Source: SPDF01 sp963812085 (GTDB lineage: Bacteria > Gemmatimonadota > Gemmatimonadetes > Gemmatimonadales > GWC2-71-9). From it: a DNA stretch of 64,000 nucleotides. Where the stretch lies: the NCBI GenBank assembly GCA_963812085.1, contig CAWETL010000003.1:62001-126000 (forward strand), given 5' to 3'. This document shows, one piece after another, positions 1 through 6,214 of the stretch. Made by a program: the position numbers and the translations under genes. The notes beneath the pieces were generated by a model. That model was not told where the DNA came from, made no database searches, and saw nothing but the letters and a program-made list of their open reading frames with translations. The stretch's first letter is position 1; each line of letters opens with the position of its first letter.

Positions 1-710
1 ACACGATGCTGGGCGACCGGCAGGTCGGCATGGTGGACGCCCATGGCAACGCGGCGAGCTTCACGGGCGAACGCACCTTCGACTGGGCCGGCGGTCGGGT
101 GGGCTCCCCCGACAGCGTGGGGAACGTCGCGGGGGGCAAGGGCGAGGTCATCCTCGGCCGCACCTTCGCGGCGCAGGCCAACATCATGGTGTCCGACCAG
201 ACCGTCCGGAACATGGCGGAGAGCTTCGCGCAATCGACCGGATCGTTGCCTGACCGCCTGATGGCGGCGCTCCGGGCGGGCCAGGCGGGCGGTGGCGACA
301 AGCGGGGGATGCAATCCGCCGCGCTGCTCGTGGTGCGCAAGGGCGGCGGCTATCTCGGCGCCAACGACCGGTTCGTGGACATCCGGGTGTACGACGCCCC
401 CGATCCGATCGCCGAACTCGCGCGGCTCCTGGCGCTGCACAAGCTCCATTTCTTCCCCACGGATCCGGCGGACCTCGAGCCGATCACGCCGGCCATCGTC
501 CGCCAGCTGGAGCCGATCCTGCTGAGCGAGCCAAAGGGCCAGCCGCAGAAGTGGCTGACGGCGTCGCAGGGCACCGCCAACGCGGTCTTCCTGGCGGCCT
601 TGCGGGACTTCATGTACTGGGAGAACTACGACGTGCGCGTCCGGATGGACGGACAGATCGACCGCGTCGTGCTGCAGGACATCCTCGCGAAGCGGGCCGC
701 GGCTCACTGA
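1..710 (+). CDS. DUF1028 family protein (5' partial)
   Basis: The reading frame is open at the left edge (first full codon at base 3), so the amino end, including the usual TFSIVA-like start of this family, is outside the window. About 235 residues remain. The visible part carries family signatures: a GMVDAHGNAASFTG stretch, the QANIMVS and MAESFAQS region, GDKRGMQSAALLVV, and DIRVYDAPDPIAEL. DUF1028 proteins have an Ntn-hydrolase-like fold, but no reaction is established. The last 80 residues form an extra carboxyl module that I do not recognise. The next gene, a peptide transporter, starts 38 bases downstream with its own ribosome binding site, so co-transcription is possible. Family assignment is good; function is unknown. 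Confidence 0.8.
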   Translation, partial: TMLGDRQVGMVDAHGNAASFTGERTFDWAGGRVGSPDSVGNVAGGKGEVILGRTFAAQANIMVSDQTVRNMAESFAQSTGSLPDRLMAALRAGQAGGGDKRGMQSAALLVVRKGGGYLGANDRFVDIRVYDAPDPIAELARLLALHKLHFFPTDPADLEPITPAIVRQLEPILLSEPKGQPQKWLTASQGTANAVFLAALRDFMYWENYDVRVRMDGQIDRVVLQDILAKRAAAH

Positions 711-748
711 GCCGGCGCGCCCGCCCACTTCAACCAGGAGTCAGCTTC

Positions 749-2275
749 GTGGCCACAGGAATCTCGCCTTCGAGCGATACGGCCTTTTTCGGGCATCCGC
801 GGGGGTTGTCCACCCTCTTCTTCACCGAGATGTGGGAGCGCTTTGCCTACTACGGCATGCGCGCCATTCTCGTCCTCTTCATGACGGCGTCGGTGGCCGC
901 CGGCGGCCTCGGATTCGAGGTCGGGCGGGCGGGCGCGGTGTACGGCACGTACGTGGCGCTGGTCTACATGCTCGGCCTGCCGGGCGGATGGGTGGCCGAC
1001 CGGATTCTCGGCCTCCGGCGCTCGGTGTTCTACGGCGGCATTCTCATCATGCTCGGCCAGCTCAGCCTGGCGGTGCCGGGCGCCAAGCTCTTCTACCTCG
1101 GCCTGGCCTTCATCATCCTGGGCACTGGCCTGCTCAAGCCGAATGTGAGCGCCATCGTCGGCGAACTCTACGGTAAGGAAGACGCCCGGCGCGACGCCGG
1201 CTTCTCGATCTTCTACATGGGCATCAATCTCGGCGCGTTCATCGCGCCGCTCATCGTTGGTGGACTGGCCCAGAGCCCGTGGTTCAAGGGTGTGCTCGAA
1301 GGAATGGGTCTCGACCCGACGACCTCGTGGAACTGGGGCTTCGGCGTCGGGGCCCTCGGCATGTTCCTCGGGGTCATCCAGTATCGCCTCGGGTGGAAGC
1401 ACTTCGGCGATGCCGGCATTCACCCCAGCGTCCCGGCCGAGTCCCCGGAAGGCAAGTCGGCGCGCCGCCAGCTGGGCGGTGGGTTCCTTGGGCTGGTGGC
1501 CCTGATCGGGGTCCTGACCGTGATGGTCCGCCAGGGGGTCATCAGCGCCGAATCGATCACGGACGGATTCAAGTGGGTCTACCTGGCGGTCGTAGTGGCG
1601 TTCTTCATGTGGCTCTTCGCCGGGAACACCTGGACGAAGGAGGAGCGGAAGCGCCTGGTCGTCATCGTCGTGCTGTTCGTCGGTGCGGCGATCTTCTGGT
1701 CGGCGTTCGAGCAGGCGGCCACGAGCCTCAACCTGTTCGCCGCCAACAACACCCGGAACAGCGTGTTCGGCATGACGTTCCCGTCGAGCTGGTTCCAGTC
1801 GGTGAACGCCCTGATGATCATCATCTTCGCGCCGGTCTTCGCGTGGATCTGGATGGCGCTCGGCAAGCACAACCCGTCGAGCCCGGCCAAGTTCGGCTTC
1901 GGCCTGGTATGCGTCGGACTTGGGTTCGTCGTCATGGTCGGCGCGGCCAAGGCGTCGGCCGCGGGCGTCCTGGTGAGCCCGATGTGGCTGGTCGCCACCT
2001 ATCTGCTGCACACGATTGGCGAATTGAGTCTGAGCCCGGTCGGCCTCAGCTCGATGACCAAGCTGGCGCCGGATCGCGTCAAGGGCATGATGATGGGAGT
2101 CTGGTTCCTGGCCGCGTCGATCGGCAACCTGATCGCCGGCGGCGTCCTCGGCTTCTACGCGACCTTCACGCTGCCGCAAGTCTTCGGGGCGGTGGCGGGG
2201 TTCGCGATCGTCGCCGGCCTGGTGATGTTCGCCCTCGTGCTGCCCATCAAGCGGATGATGGAGCGCACCGACTGA
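749..2275 (+). CDS. POT/PTR family proton-dependent oligopeptide transporter
   Basis: An inner-membrane major-facilitator protein of 508 residues that probably imports di- and tripeptides with protons. The amino end has the family motif FFTEMWERFAYYGM, with the proton-coupling ExxER at E27, E30 and R31. About 12-14 hydrophobic segments follow. The frame is open upstream to base 551, but the GTG at 749 is preferred because CAGGAG (735-740) lies 8 bases before it and family homology begins directly after. The conserved SVGLSS-type region near the end (LSLSPVGLSS) is present. Together with the Opp/Dpp operon at 14-22 kb it suggests a peptide-scavenging lifestyle. Exact substrate is not predictable from sequence. 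Confidence 0.93.
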   Translation: MATGISPSSDTAFFGHPRGLSTLFFTEMWERFAYYGMRAILVLFMTASVAAGGLGFEVGRAGAVYGTYVALVYMLGLPGGWVADRILGLRRSVFYGGILIMLGQLSLAVPGAKLFYLGLAFIILGTGLLKPNVSAIVGELYGKEDARRDAGFSIFYMGINLGAFIAPLIVGGLAQSPWFKGVLEGMGLDPTTSWNWGFGVGALGMFLGVIQYRLGWKHFGDAGIHPSVPAESPEGKSARRQLGGGFLGLVALIGVLTVMVRQGVISAESITDGFKWVYLAVVVAFFMWLFAGNTWTKEERKRLVVIVVLFVGAAIFWSAFEQAATSLNLFAANNTRNSVFGMTFPSSWFQSVNALMIIIFAPVFAWIWMALGKHNPSSPAKFGFGLVCVGLGFVVMVGAAKASAAGVLVSPMWLVATYLLHTIGELSLSPVGLSSMTKLAPDRVKGMMMGVWFLAASIGNLIAGGVLGFYATFTLPQVFGAVAGFAIVAGLVMFALVLPIKRMMERTD

Positions 2276-2301
2276 CGTCGCACGGGTTTCCTCACGATCT
2301 C

Positions 2302-2336
2302 GATCGGCGCGGGGCGCTCAGCGTCCCGCGCCGATC
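2302..2336. terminator. Perfect 12-bp hairpin between convergent genes
   Basis: Bases 2302-2313 and 2325-2336 are perfect inverted repeats (GATCGGCGCGGG and its complement) around an 11-base loop. The hairpin lies between the POT stop codon and the last codons of the opposing TSUP gene, which is where a bidirectional terminator is expected. No T-tract follows on either strand, so it may act as a stem that blocks 3' decay rather than as a classical intrinsic terminator. Confidence 0.5.
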
Positions 2337-2683
2337 CACATCCGGACGGCCATGAACATGAGGAAGACGGCGAACATCCGCTGCAGCGTCGCTGGCGGTG
2401 TCCCGATGGCCAGCTTCGCGCCGAACCAGACGCCGAGAAAGATGCCCAGGGCGATGATCGCCGAGGCCTTGATGTCCAGCAGGCCCCGCCGGTGGTACTC
2501 CATGGCCCCCAGAAGCCCGACGGGGAGCAGCAGCGCGCCGAGCGACGTCCCGGTGGCCTGCAGAATCGGCCAGCGGGCCACCAGGACCAGCGCGCTGACG
2601 ATGATGAGCCCGCCGCCGATGCCGAAGAGGCCGGAGAGGACTCCGGCCGCCAGGCCGAGGACAAGGAGGAGCAGCATGGTCAT
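2318..2683 (-). CDS. Short TSUP (TauE/SafE) family membrane protein
   Basis: A protein of 121 residues with four hydrophobic segments. It starts MTMLLLLVLGLAAGVLSGLF and continues with the family glycine motif GIGGGLIIV, then GTSLGALLLPVGLLGA. TauE/SafE (sulfite exporter/TSUP, old name DUF81) carriers normally have about 250 residues in two inverted halves, so this is half size and may dimerise. Start at 2683 is chosen because GGAG lies 9 bases upstream on the minus strand. The hydrophobic stretch fits the inner membrane. Transport of small organosulfur or carboxylate anions is known for the family; the substrate here is unknown. It is divergent from the esterase gene by 72 bases. Confidence 0.8.
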   Translation of the reverse strand: MTMLLLLVLGLAAGVLSGLFGIGGGLIIVSALVLVARWPILQATGTSLGALLLPVGLLGAMEYHRRGLLDIKASAIIALGIFLGVWFGAKLAIGTPPATLQRMFAVFLMFMAVRMWIGAGR

Positions 2684-2755
2684 GGACGGGGGCTCCGTGA
2701 GGGTGTGTGGCTTCAAGTATGAGCGTGCCGCGGTGTCGGCGCCACCGGCGCACCG

Positions 2756-3625
2756 ATGACCGGGGTCGAGATCGTCACCGTGGACACGGCCGCCGGGCCT
2801 CGACAGTCGCTGCTGCGCAGGCCGGGCACCGGCGGCCCGCTGCCGCGCCCGCTGGTCGTCCTCCTGCACGGCGCCGGCGGGACGGCGGAACTCGCCATGC
2901 GGAACACCGGGTGGAGCGGCGTGGCCGACCGAGACGGCCTCCTGCTCGCGTATCCCGAGGGGACCCGACGCGACCCGGAGGCGCCACCGATGTTCCGGCA
3001 GAATCCGCAGACCTGGAACGACGGCTCGGGACGGGGGCACACCGCGCGGCAGGGCATCGACGACGTCGCCTTCCTCGACGCGCTCCTCTCGCGGCTCGTG
3101 TCCGCCCACGGCGCCGATCCGGCGCGGACCTACCTGGCCGGCTTTTCGAACGGCGGGTCGATGGCCTTCCGGGCCGGCGCCGCCCTGGCGCCGCGCATCG
3201 CGGCGATCGGGCCGGTGGCGGGCCACTGCTGGGTGACCCCGACCTCGATCGAACGGCCGGTGCCGGCGCTCATGATCTACGGCGGGAAGGACCCGCTGAA
3301 TCCGCCGGCGGGCGGGGAGGTGACCACGCCCTGGGGCACCGCCGAGTACCATCCGCCGGTGCTCCAGTCGTTCGATCGCTGGCGGGCGCTCAACGGCTGC
3401 CCGGGCGCGCCCGTGGTGAGCGCCGCTGCCGACGGCGTGGAAGAGCATGCCGCCACCGGGTGCGAAGAGGGGTGCGAGGTGCGGTGCCTCATCGACGGGG
3501 AACTCGGTCACCACTGGCCGGGCGGCCCGCGGCTCCTGCCGCCCTGGATCGCAGGGCCGGCCAGCGACCGGGTGGACGGCGCCGCCGTGCTCTGGGAGTT
3601 TTTCCGACGGCACCGGAGGGACTGA
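2756..3625 (+). CDS. PHB depolymerase/feruloyl esterase-like hydrolase (LpqC type)
   Basis: An alpha/beta hydrolase of 289 residues in the LpqC/COG3509 group. Visible features are the oxyanion segment VVLLHGAGG (about 34-42), the NPQTWNDG block, the IDDVAFLDALL helix typical of this family, and the nucleophile elbow GFSNGGSM with Ser131. The family hydrolyses esters such as poly(3-hydroxybutyrate) oligomers or feruloyl and acetyl esters. No signal peptide is obvious, unlike most secreted members, so the protein may be cytoplasmic or the true start may differ. No clear Shine-Dalgarno precedes the ATG. Two cysteine pairs (CEEGCE and C-terminal C) occur late in the protein. Confidence 0.85.
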   Translation: MTGVEIVTVDTAAGPRQSLLRRPGTGGPLPRPLVVLLHGAGGTAELAMRNTGWSGVADRDGLLLAYPEGTRRDPEAPPMFRQNPQTWNDGSGRGHTARQGIDDVAFLDALLSRLVSAHGADPARTYLAGFSNGGSMAFRAGAALAPRIAAIGPVAGHCWVTPTSIERPVPALMIYGGKDPLNPPAGGEVTTPWGTAEYHPPVLQSFDRWRALNGCPGAPVVSAAADGVEEHAATGCEEGCEVRCLIDGELGHHWPGGPRLLPPWIAGPASDRVDGAAVLWEFFRRHRRD

Positions 3626-3648
3626 TCACGCGGCAGGTGAGGCCGTGG

Positions 3649-3661
3649 TAGATTTCCGCCC
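3649..3661 (+). promoter_or_regulatory. Possible -10 element placing SCO1 on a leaderless mRNA
   Basis: TAGATT (3649-3654) ends 7 bases before the SCO1 ATG, the spacing expected if transcription starts at the start codon. There is no Shine-Dalgarno in front of this ATG. No convincing -35 hexamer is visible, so this is weak evidence by itself; see the similar cases at 10300, 31203 and 62775. Confidence 0.3.
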
Positions 3662-4300
3662 ATGACGCATCTTCGCACCGCCCTGACGTTCGCCGCCTGG
3701 CTCGCCCTCTCCTCCTCTGGTTGTGATGCGCCGCGCTCACCTTCCGTGGGCACGCCCGAGGCCGGCGGCCAGTCCGCGGCCGCGGAGTATCCTCATCCCC
3801 GTCCCAAGCCTGCGTTCACGCTGACGGACACCGAAGGGCGGCCCTACGCGTTCCGCGAGGAGACGGCGGGATTCGTCACGCTCCTCTTCTTCGGTTACAC
3901 CAACTGTCCCGACGTCTGTCCGGCCCAGATCGCCAACATCGCGGCGGCCCTGCACAAGCTCCCCGACCCGGTGGCGCGCCAGGTGAAGGTGGTCTTCGTG
4001 ACGACCGACCCGGCCCGGGACACGCCGGAGCGCCTCCGCGCCTGGCTGGACAACTTCGACGCCGGATTCATCGGGCTCACCGGAACCCAGGCCGCCATCG
4101 ACTCGGCGCAGATCGCCATGCACCTCCCGCCCGCCGTCAGGGAGGACCTGCCCGACGGCCGGTACCTGGTGGGCCATTGGGCCCAGGTGATCGCGTTCAC
4201 CAAGGATGGCCTGGCCCGGTTCGCGTTTTCCTCCGGCACGCGCCAGTCGGAATGGGCCCAGGAAATTCCCCGGCTCGTCGCCTACCCGGCTGCCCCTTGA
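3662..4300 (+). CDS. SCO1/SenC family copper chaperone (lipoprotein)
   Basis: A 212-residue envelope lipoprotein that delivers copper to the CuA site of cytochrome c oxidase. The signal peptide ends at a lipobox with Cys21 (SSSGC). The thioredoxin-like core carries the copper pair in NCPDVCPAQ (Cys82, Cys86) and the distal histidine in VGHWAQ (His172), so all three ligands are present. TDPARDTPE is the usual family loop. It overlaps the next gene by a TTGA junction and sits in a run SCO1-PCu(A)C-CtaG, all oxidase assembly factors. No oxidase subunit gene is in the window. Confidence 0.95.
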   Translation: MTHLRTALTFAAWLALSSSGCDAPRSPSVGTPEAGGQSAAAEYPHPRPKPAFTLTDTEGRPYAFREETAGFVTLLFFGYTNCPDVCPAQIANIAAALHKLPDPVARQVKVVFVTTDPARDTPERLRAWLDNFDAGFIGLTGTQAAIDSAQIAMHLPPAVREDLPDGRYLVGHWAQVIAFTKDGLARFAFSSGTRQSEWAQEIPRLVAYPAAP

Positions 4301-4719
4301 GGCGCCTCCTGCTCGGCGCGGCGTTCCTCGCCGCCTGCACGAACCCAGGCCCTCGCATCGAGGTGCGGAACGCCTACGCCTACCAGCCGGTCCTCGGAGA
4401 CGTGGGTGCCGCGTATTTCACAATTGCGAATCGCGGCGCCGCCGACACGCTGGCCGCGGTGGAGGTGCAGGGCGCGCTGGTGGCGATGATTCACGACCAG
4501 GTCGAGGAGGGCGGGCAGGAGGTCATGCGGCACGTCGGCACGCTGCCGGTGCCCGCGGAGGGCACGGTGACGCTGCATCCGGGCGGCCTGCACCTGATGA
4601 TCGAGGGATTCCAGAAGTCCCCGGTTGTCGGCGACACGCTGACGATCACGGTCCACTTTGCTCGGGCGGGGGCGGTGGTGGCGCGCGCGCCGGTGCTCGC
4701 GTACGGGACGGAACGGTGA
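4297..4719 (+). CDS. PCu(A)C family periplasmic copper chaperone
   Basis: A 140-residue lipoprotein read from a TTG start that overlaps the SCO1 stop (TTGA, 4297-4300). This start gives a proper signal peptide with lipobox LAAC (Cys14); no ATG in frame gives one. The copper motif H-x10-M-x21-H-x-M is exact: His66, Met77, His99, Met101. Family members hand Cu(I) to SCO1 or directly to the CuA centre, which agrees with the neighbours. The stop codon lies inside the first copy of a 14-base tandem duplication that continues into the ctaG start. Confidence 0.93.
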   Translation: MRRLLLGAAFLAACTNPGPRIEVRNAYAYQPVLGDVGAAYFTIANRGAADTLAAVEVQGALVAMIHDQVEEGGQEVMRHVGTLPVPAEGTVTLHPGGLHLMIEGFQKSPVVGDTLTITVHFARAGAVVARAPVLAYGTER

Positions 4720-4733
4720 GGACGGAACGGTGA
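4706..4733 (+). repeat. Perfect 14-bp tandem duplication at a stop/start junction
   Basis: GGACGGAACGGTGA occurs twice back to back (4706-4719 and 4720-4733). The first copy holds the PCu(A)C stop within GTGA, and the second holds the GTG start of ctaG. The duplication seam creates GAGGA, a Shine-Dalgarno-like string 7 bases before the second GTG. Confidence 0.9.
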
Positions 4734-5587
4734 CCTGGTGGTGCTCGGCGCGCGACGTGGCCTGGACCTGGACCTGGCAGGCATACCCCGGCGTGTGGCT
4801 GTTCGTCCTCGGGGTGGCTGCCGGGTTCTTCGTCCTGGTCCGCCGGCTCGCGCCGCGGCATGCGCCGCCGGGAAGGCCGCCGCTCTCGCGCGGGCAGACG
4901 GCCTGGTTCATTCTCGGGGTGCTGGTGCTGTGGCTCGCGACCGACTGGCCGGTCGGCGCCCTCGGCGCCGGGTACCTGCTCAGCGTGCACACGGCGCAGT
5001 GGATTCTCTACACGCTGGTCATTCCGCCCTTCCTGCTGCTTGGAGTGCCGGCGTGGCTTCCCCAGGCGGCGCCGGCCGACTCCCGGACGGGCAGGCTCCT
5101 GCGGTTCTTCGCGCGGCCCTTCGCCGCGTTGCTCCTGACGGACGCCATCCTGATCGCCTCGCACCTGCCACCGGTGGTGGACGGATTCCGCCGCACGCAG
5201 TCGGGCTCGTTCGTGATCGACTTGTGCTGGCTGATCGGCGGCCTCGTGATGTGGTGGCCGGTGCTGGCCCCGAACCCGGCCATCAGCCGCGTGTCGTACC
5301 CGTGGAAGATCGGCTACCTCTTCCTCAGCACCATCGTGCCGATCGCGCCCGCGGCGTTCCTGACCTACGCCGACTATCCGGTGTACGCGCTCTACGAGAT
5401 GGCGCCGAGGGTGTACGACGTCTCGGCGGCGACGGACCAGCAAGTCGCCGGGTTGATCATGAAGGCGGTCGCGGACCCGATCATCTGGCTGGCGATGGCG
5501 ATCGTGTTCTTCCGGTGGCATCACGTGGAGGAGGCGGCCGATCGCGCGGAGCGCGAGGCCCGCCGGAAGGGCGCTCAACCCTCCTGA
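4730..5587 (+). CDS. ctaG: CtaG family cytochrome c oxidase assembly protein
   Basis: An inner-membrane protein of 285 residues with about seven hydrophobic helices, of the caa3-type CtaG family (COG3336), needed for a functional CuA/heme-copper oxidase in Bacillus. Recognisable blocks are SVHTAQWILYTLVIPPFLLLG, DLCWLIGGLVMWWPVL, and the end region with ADPIIWLAMAIVFFRWH. It starts at GTG 4730 in the second copy of the 14-base duplication. It is the third gene of the copper assembly run. The last 13 bases overlap the convergent TPR gene on the other strand. This is unrelated to the proteobacterial CtaG/Cox11 that shares the gene name. Confidence 0.9.
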   Translation: MTWWCSARDVAWTWTWQAYPGVWLFVLGVAAGFFVLVRRLAPRHAPPGRPPLSRGQTAWFILGVLVLWLATDWPVGALGAGYLLSVHTAQWILYTLVIPPFLLLGVPAWLPQAAPADSRTGRLLRFFARPFAALLLTDAILIASHLPPVVDGFRRTQSGSFVIDLCWLIGGLVMWWPVLAPNPAISRVSYPWKIGYLFLSTIVPIAPAAFLTYADYPVYALYEMAPRVYDVSAATDQQVAGLIMKAVADPIIWLAMAIVFFRWHHVEEAADRAEREARRKGAQPS

Positions 5588-6213
5588 GAGGCGTCGGTCT
5601 TCAGGCGATCCAGCTGGGCCCGGGCCGCGCTTCCGGCCTGCGTGCCTCGGTAGAGCTCAGCAAACCGCGCGAGTTCGCTCCGCAACTTCCCGTCCGCTCC
5701 CGTCCCCCCATACAGGTCGATCAGGTCGTTGGCGATGATGCGCTCCCAGTCCGTGCCCGGGCGCTCCGCGCGGGCCCGCTGGTAGAGCTCCTCGGCGGCT
5801 TCCGGGTCCGCCAAGGCTCCGGACATCAGCCGGGCGAGCGCCACCATGGCCGCGACGTCCGCTGGGTGCTCGATCAGCCGCTGGCGGTAGGCGGTCGCGG
5901 CTTCCACGGGCCGGCCCTGCGCCACCAGCGCCTCCTGGCGGGAGAACCCCGTGCCCTGGCTCCTCGCAAGCCCCGCGTGCAGGGCGATGACGACGCCGTG
6001 CGCCGAGCGCGATGTGACGTGATCCACCAGCAGGATCAACCCCCAGGTGGCAGGAATGAGCAGGACGATCGCAGGAAGGAACAACCAGGGTGGCAGGTGA
6101 AACCGGTGGAAGATGAAGTAGAGTGCGAACGCACCGATGATCAGCACCGGTCCGCCGAGCAGCACCGCGATGCGAAGGAGCTGAGCGCGTTCGGCGGCGT
6201 CGCGCCCGGGCAT
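5575..6213 (-). CDS. Two-TM membrane protein with TPR-like cytoplasmic domain
   Basis: A 212-residue protein. Two hydrophobic helices (about 14-34 and 41-63) are followed by a soluble region with TPR-like helical pairs, for example AATAYRQRLIEHPADVAAMV and AEELYQRARAERPGTDW. This resembles DUF-type tetratricopeptide membrane proteins that scaffold complexes; no enzyme motif is visible. It starts one base after the TonB receptor stop, so it is probably the last gene of the three-gene minus-strand operon. A role with the receptor is inferred only from position. Confidence 0.75.
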   Translation of the reverse strand: MPGRDAAERAQLLRIAVLLGGPVLIIGAFALYFIFHRFHLPPWLFLPAIVLLIPATWGLILLVDHVTSRSAHGVVIALHAGLARSQGTGFSRQEALVAQGRPVEAATAYRQRLIEHPADVAAMVALARLMSGALADPEAAEELYQRARAERPGTDWERIIANDLIDLYGGTGADGKLRSELARFAELYRGTQAGSAARAQLDRLKTDASQEG

Positions 6214-6214
6214 G

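Noticed and set aside
551..748. Extended amino end for the POT transporter inside the DUF1028 gene
   Set aside because: The extension is arginine-rich shadow sequence; GTG 749 has a proper ribosome binding site and starts where the family does.
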